Shown here piece by piece: positions 60,867 to 64,000 of a stretch of DNA of 64,000 nucleotides. This DNA comes from Arthrobacter sp. PvP023 (GTDB taxonomy: Bacteria > Actinomycetota > Actinomycetes > Actinomycetales > Micrococcaceae): the NCBI RefSeq assembly GCF_017832975.1, contig NZ_JAFIBI010000001.1, positions 62,001 to 126,000 on the forward strand. The letters are read 5' to 3'. The position numbers and the translations under genes were made by a program. Every line of letters begins with the position of its first letter. Position 1 is the first letter of the stretch. The notes under the pieces are model-generated. The model saw nothing but the letters and a program-made list of their open reading frames with translations, had not been told where the DNA came from and searched no databases.

Positions 60867-61364
60867 ATGCGCAGCTTGGGCGTATTTTTGGTAGCTGTCA
60901 CGACGTCGCTGATCCCGTCCGCGTGCCTGCCCGAGGCAGTGCCGTGCCCGGCAATCGCGCAGGCGCCGGTGGTGGCGCTGACTGTGGCGGCCAGCTATGC
61001 AGCCACGGTCAAGGCCATCCACCTGAAGGCCTGCCAGGACGGCACATGCCGGGAAGCGGACCTCGAACTGATGCCCGGCAGCACTGCTGTGGACCAGGGC
61101 TGCGAGCCCTCGGCGGGGCCGGACGGCACGTGTTCCGCAACGTCCTCGCCGGACGGCACCCTCAGGGGCATGCTGATGATGGATGTCCTGACCGAATCGC
61201 GCATTGACGCCACAGCCACCGGCACCTCGACGGCGGGCATTCCGTTGCCTGAGCGGACGCTGAGCTTCATGCCCAGGGCGGAGTACCCGTACGGAGAGCA
61301 CTGCGGGAAGTTCATCACAGCCACCGTGCTGCTGGGTGCCGACGGGCTCCGGCAGGCCGGCTGA
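60867..61364 (+). CDS. Putative exported protein, unknown function
   Basis: A 165-residue protein with a short hydrophobic N-terminus (LGVFLVAVTTSLIPSAC), which could be a signal peptide or a poor lipoprotein signal (Pro at -3). Six further Cys residues (including LKACQDGTCRE and EHCGKF) suggest disulphides in an exported domain. No known domain recognised. A strong hairpin follows the stop. Confidence 0.7.
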   Translation: MRSLGVFLVAVTTSLIPSACLPEAVPCPAIAQAPVVALTVAASYAATVKAIHLKACQDGTCREADLELMPGSTAVDQGCEPSAGPDGTCSATSSPDGTLRGMLMMDVLTESRIDATATGTSTAGIPLPERTLSFMPRAEYPYGEHCGKFITATVLLGADGLRQAG

Positions 61365-61365
61365 C

Positions 61366-61399
61366 GGCGGGACCGTCCGGCGCGGCCGGACCTCCCGCC
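61366..61399. terminator. Hairpin between convergent genes
   Basis: Outer arms GGCGGG/CCCGCC and inner arms GTCCGG/CCGGAC form a stable stem between the exported-protein gene and dhaM. It has no T-run, so a bidirectional terminator or stabiliser is possible. Confidence 0.45.
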
Positions 61400-61409
61400 G
61401 CCGGTGCCC

Positions 61410-62084
61410 TCAGGGCTCCCCGAACCCCGTTTCCACCAGGCCGCCGACGTACTTCACGGCCCTGGCCGCGTCCGGACCCCAGGCCTCGACGTGGAGGATG
61501 GATCCCTTGCCTGCGCCCAGGGTCATCAGACCGGTCATGGAAGCGCCATCCATACCGTTGACCGTCACCTCAGCATCCAGGCCTGCCAGTCCCCCGGCGA
61601 TCTTCGCTGCGGGCCGGGCATGCATGCCGGCCTGGTTGACCAGCTCGAAATCGCCCGTGGCTTCGGGGGGTCCCAGCGTCTCCGCCTCGGCAGGCGCCTC
61701 CGCCGCAGGTGCGCGGCGGACCGCTTCGGCGGCCTGCTTCACTCCCGTGGCGTCCGCTCCCGACTGCGCCGCGACCGCTGCAGCCACCAGCCCCTCGACC
61801 AGCGGAGCATCGGCCAACAGGACAGTGTCCGGATCCGGCAGGAACTCCACCGCCGATTCGGCCGTCATCACGGCGGACCCGAGGTCCGTGAGCACCACGA
61901 TGCCGTCTTCGCCGGCCGCCTGGTCCAGGGCGGCCATGACCTTTTCAAGGCTGGTGCCGATCCTGCCGTCGTCGGTACCGCCCGCCGGGAGGATCACGAC
62001 GTCGGGTGCCATTTGGGCGGCCAGCTCCGCCGCGCCGTCGGCGATCTTTTCGCTATGGGACACCACCACGAGGCTGACCGTCAT
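61410..62084 (-). CDS. dhaM: PTS-dependent dihydroxyacetone kinase phosphoryl donor DhaM (with HPr domain)
   Basis: A 224-residue protein. The N-terminal EIIA-Man-like domain has the phospho-His in VVVSHSEKIA and TDLGSAVMTAE. After an Ala/Glu linker (about 130-150) comes an HPr domain with GMHARPAAKIA. It passes phosphate from the PTS to DhaL-ADP. The E1-like domain found in E. coli DhaM is absent. Overlaps dhaL by 4 bases. Confidence 0.94.
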   Translation of the reverse strand: MTVSLVVVSHSEKIADGAAELAAQMAPDVVILPAGGTDDGRIGTSLEKVMAALDQAAGEDGIVVLTDLGSAVMTAESAVEFLPDPDTVLLADAPLVEGLVAAAVAAQSGADATGVKQAAEAVRRAPAAEAPAEAETLGPPEATGDFELVNQAGMHARPAAKIAGGLAGLDAEVTVNGMDGASMTGLMTLGAGKGSILHVEAWGPDAARAVKYVGGLVETGFGEP

Positions 62085-62713
62085 CCGGCCGCACCGGCCG
62101 CGGCGCGCAAGATGAGTGCGGTGGAAACTGCGCCGGGGTCCCGGTGGCCGGCGCTGCGTTCGCCCAGATAGCTGGCCCGTCCTTTGCGGGCGATGAGCGG
62201 ATCAGTGGCAACGGCACCCGCCTCGGCGGCTTCCGCGGCCGCCAGAAGGACCTTGAGGACATCCCCGTCCCCCGCAGCGGCCTGCGCTGCCGCGGCGTCG
62301 ACGGCGGGCGTCCAGGCGTCCACCATCGTTTTATCGCCGGATTCGGCCTTCCCCCGGGCCACAACGCCGTCGCGGGCGGCCTGGATGGCAGCAGCGAGCG
62401 CGGCGGGATCGATGTCCTCCGTATCGCCCAACGAGGTGGAGGCACGCAGGAAAGCCGTGCCGTAGAGGGGCCCGGCCGCTCCGCCCACTTTGGACATCAG
62501 TGCCATGGCCGTGAGTTTCAAGGCAGCTCCCGGGGTGGCGGGCGGCGCTTCGGCGAGTTTCTCCATCACCGCCTTGAAGCCGCGGTCCATGTTTTCGCCA
62601 TGGTCGGAATCCCCGATGGCGCGGTCCAGCTCAATCAGTTCCACCCGGTGGTCCGCCATCGCCTGCGCAGAAAGGGTCAGCCACCTTACGGCCCAGTCAA
62701 CGTCCAGCCCCAC
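62081..62713 (-). CDS. dhaL: Dihydroxyacetone kinase ADP-binding subunit DhaL
   Basis: A 210-residue helical-barrel protein that holds ADP/ATP. The magnesium-binding Asp residues lie in AIGDSDHGENM; KVGGAAGPLYGTAFLRA and GHRDPGAVSTALIL complete the site. GTG 62713 follows dhaK after two bases. Confidence 0.96.
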   Translation of the reverse strand: MGLDVDWAVRWLTLSAQAMADHRVELIELDRAIGDSDHGENMDRGFKAVMEKLAEAPPATPGAALKLTAMALMSKVGGAAGPLYGTAFLRASTSLGDTEDIDPAALAAAIQAARDGVVARGKAESGDKTMVDAWTPAVDAAAAQAAAGDGDVLKVLLAAAEAAEAGAVATDPLIARKGRASYLGERSAGHRDPGAVSTALILRAAAGAAG

Positions 62714-62715
62714 GG

Positions 62716-63717
62716 TCAGATGCCCCAGCGCAGCGCGGCGGTGTGGACCGGGGCGTCCCAGAGGCTGGTCAGTTCATCGTCGAGCCGAAGCACGGTGATG
62801 GAGCAGCCCTGCATCTCCAGGGAGGTGATGTAGTTGCCCACCAGGGAGCGCTCCACCGTGACGCCTTTCTCCGCGAGCACCTGTGCTGCACGGCGGTAGA
62901 CGATATAGAGCTCGCTTTGCGGCGTCCCGCCCATGCCGTTCACGAACAGGAGCACCTTCTCGCCGGAGGCAATGCCCAGGTCGGACAGGATGGGTTCCAG
63001 GAGGCGGTCGGTGATGCCGTCGGCGTTTTCCATCGGGATCCGGTGCCGTCCGGGCTCCCCGTGGATCCCGATGCCGATTTCGATTTCGTTCTCTTCCAGG
63101 TCAAAGCTGGGCACCCCTGCGTGCGGGACCGTACAGGCGGACAGCGCGACGCCCATGCTGCGGACGTTTTGGTTGACCCGGTCCCCGATGGCGGCGACAG
63201 CATCCAGGTCATCCCCGCGTTCGGCAGCCGCACCGGCGATCTTCTCCACCAGGACGGTACCGCCCACGCCGCGCCGACCTGCCGTGTACAGCGAGTCCTC
63301 CACGGCGACGTCGTCGTTCACCAGTACGGTGCGGACTTGCACGCCTTCGGCCTCCGCCATTTCGGCGGCCGTTTCGAAATTCAGGACGTCGCCCGTGTAG
63401 TTCTTGACGATGTGGACGACGCCGGCACCCGAGTTTACGGCGAGCGTCGCGGGAATGATCTGATCAGGCGTGGGCGAAGTGAAGACCGCACCCGGCACCG
63501 CGGCGTCGAGCATTCCCAGCCCGACGAACCCGCCGTGAAGCGGTTCGTGGCCGCTGCCGCCGCCGCTGACAAGGCCCACTTTCCCGGCCACGGGGGCGTC
63601 CTTCCTGGTAATGAATTTCGGCTCGGCGCTCACGGTCACAATGTCCGCATGCGCAAGGCCGAAGCCTTCCACGGACTCGTCTACTACAGCGCGGGGATCG
63701 TTGATCAGCTTCTTCAT
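62716..63717 (-). CDS. dhaK: Dihydroxyacetone kinase substrate-binding subunit DhaK
   Basis: A 333-residue protein that binds dihydroxyacetone covalently through a His in [12 protein letters not shown]. Other motifs: [27 protein letters not shown] and [10 protein letters not shown]. With DhaL and DhaM it makes DHAP using phosphoenolpyruvate via the PTS. First gene of dhaKLM. Confidence 0.97.
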   Translation of the reverse strand: MKKLINDPRAVVDESVEGFGLAHADIVTVSAEPKFITRKDAPVAGKVGLVSGGGSGHEPLHGGFVGLGMLDAAVPGAVFTSPTPDQIIPATLAVNSGAGVVHIVKNYTGDVLNFETAAEMAEAEGVQVRTVLVNDDVAVEDSLYTAGRRGVGGTVLVEKIAGAAAERGDDLDAVAAIGDRVNQNVRSMGVALSACTVPHAGVPSFDLEENEIEIGIGIHGEPGRHRIPMENADGITDRLLEPILSDLGIASGEKVLLFVNGMGGTPQSELYIVYRRAAQVLAEKGVTVERSLVGNYITSLEMQGCSITVLRLDDELTSLWDAPVHTAALRWGI

Positions 63718-63832
63718 TGGAGTGCTCCCTGGAGTGACCTGGCGGCTTTGTCTTGACCCTACTACCGCGGCCGTGGCAACGGTAGCGCCCTGTCGAATCG
63801 TCCGGCGAATGCCCGGCCTAAAAGGGCAAAAC

Positions 63833-63865
63833 GAAAGGGACAGCCCCCAATTGACTGTCCCTTTC
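63833..63865. terminator. Intrinsic terminator at right edge
   Basis: Arms GAAAGGGACAG (63833-63843) and CTGTCCCTTTC (63855-63865) pair perfectly around an 11-base loop. A GTTTTG tract follows on the minus strand, and a pyrimidine tract on the plus strand. It lies after the probable gene tail at 63895-64000. Confidence 0.75.
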
Positions 63866-63894
63866 CTTTCCTGTCTTGGATCCCCCGGCCGGGC

Positions 63895-64000
63895 TCAGCG
63901 GTTTCCCCAGGAGCCCGGGAGAAGATCCGGCCACGCGGCGGCGCCGATATGGAATACCGACGCCTCACGGCACCGGCCCGGAGGATCGTTCCGGGCCGGA
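63895..64000 (-). CDS. Possible C-terminal end of a gene entering from the right
   Basis: On the minus strand one frame is open from the edge to a TGA at 63895-63897 and ends IGAAAWPDLLPGSWGNR. The terminator at 63833-63865 follows directly, which fits a true gene end. Too short to identify. Confidence 0.35.
   Translation of the reverse strand, partial: PARNDPPGRCREASVFHIGAAAWPDLLPGSWGNR

Noticed and set aside
1..64000. CRISPR arrays, prophage, transposase or integrase genes
   Set aside because: No regularly spaced repeats and no recombinase-type motifs were found on either strand.

Overview
The window is high-GC DNA with an actinobacterial gene style: many GTG/TTG starts, 4-bp ATGA-type overlaps, mycothiol-era arsenic genes, a class F sortase, and a SiaEFGI/NanR-type sialic acid locus of the kind known from Corynebacterium glutamicum. 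Gene content and order (pstSCAB, FUSC, radA, disA, mutY, DhaKLM) fit the Micrococcaceae, most likely Arthrobacter or Pseudarthrobacter. That assignment is inferred from gene families, not from a marker gene. No integrase, transposase, CRISPR array or rRNA was seen; there is one tRNA-Lys.

Region 1 (1-12.3 kb) is for arabinan and L-arabinose use. It holds a LacI regulator, a beta-propeller glycosidase and a GH51 arabinofuranosidase that share an operator, then an HtrA-like lipoprotein protease. The araB-araD-araA operon follows, behind a perfect 16-bp palindrome, and then a class F sortase next to a DUF4397 surface protein. A second LacI regulator and a broken VWA/substrate-binding gene close the region.

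Region 2 (12.3-21.2 kb) holds a DODA-type dioxygenase and an arsenic resistance locus: divergent arsR and acr3-arsC-trxB-flavoprotein-arsC-MFS, plus a convergent two-domain arsA. The two ArsC proteins appear to use different reductants (thioredoxin and mycothiol).

Region 3 (21.2-29.8 kb) holds tRNA-Lys, a conserved protein, a candidate structured small RNA at about 22348-22440, a DUF47-PiT low-affinity phosphate pair and the pstSCAB operon with a PHO box. An FUSC protein follows.

Region 4 (29.8-45.3 kb) runs from radA to disA, two genes that often lie close together in related genomes. Here they are separated by a copper/metal block (SHOCT protein, multicopper oxidase, CopB ATPase with a CsoR-like operator, methyltransferase), an acyl-CoA desaturase with its ferredoxin reductase and a PucR-type regulator, a kinase-GAF protein and prfC.

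Region 5 (45.3-58.4 kb) is a complete sialic acid module: a cytoplasmic-type sialidase, an ABC importer with a fused permease-ATPase, NanA, NanK, NanE, NagA, NagB and a GntR repressor. A 19-bp sequence shared by the repressor promoter and the sialidase/transporter intergenic region is the likely operator.

Region 6 (58.4-64 kb) holds a membrane-anchored protein, mutY (with no canonical start codon in frame), two small envelope proteins, and dhaKLM for PEP-dependent dihydroxyacetone phosphorylation. A probable gene tail lies at the right edge.
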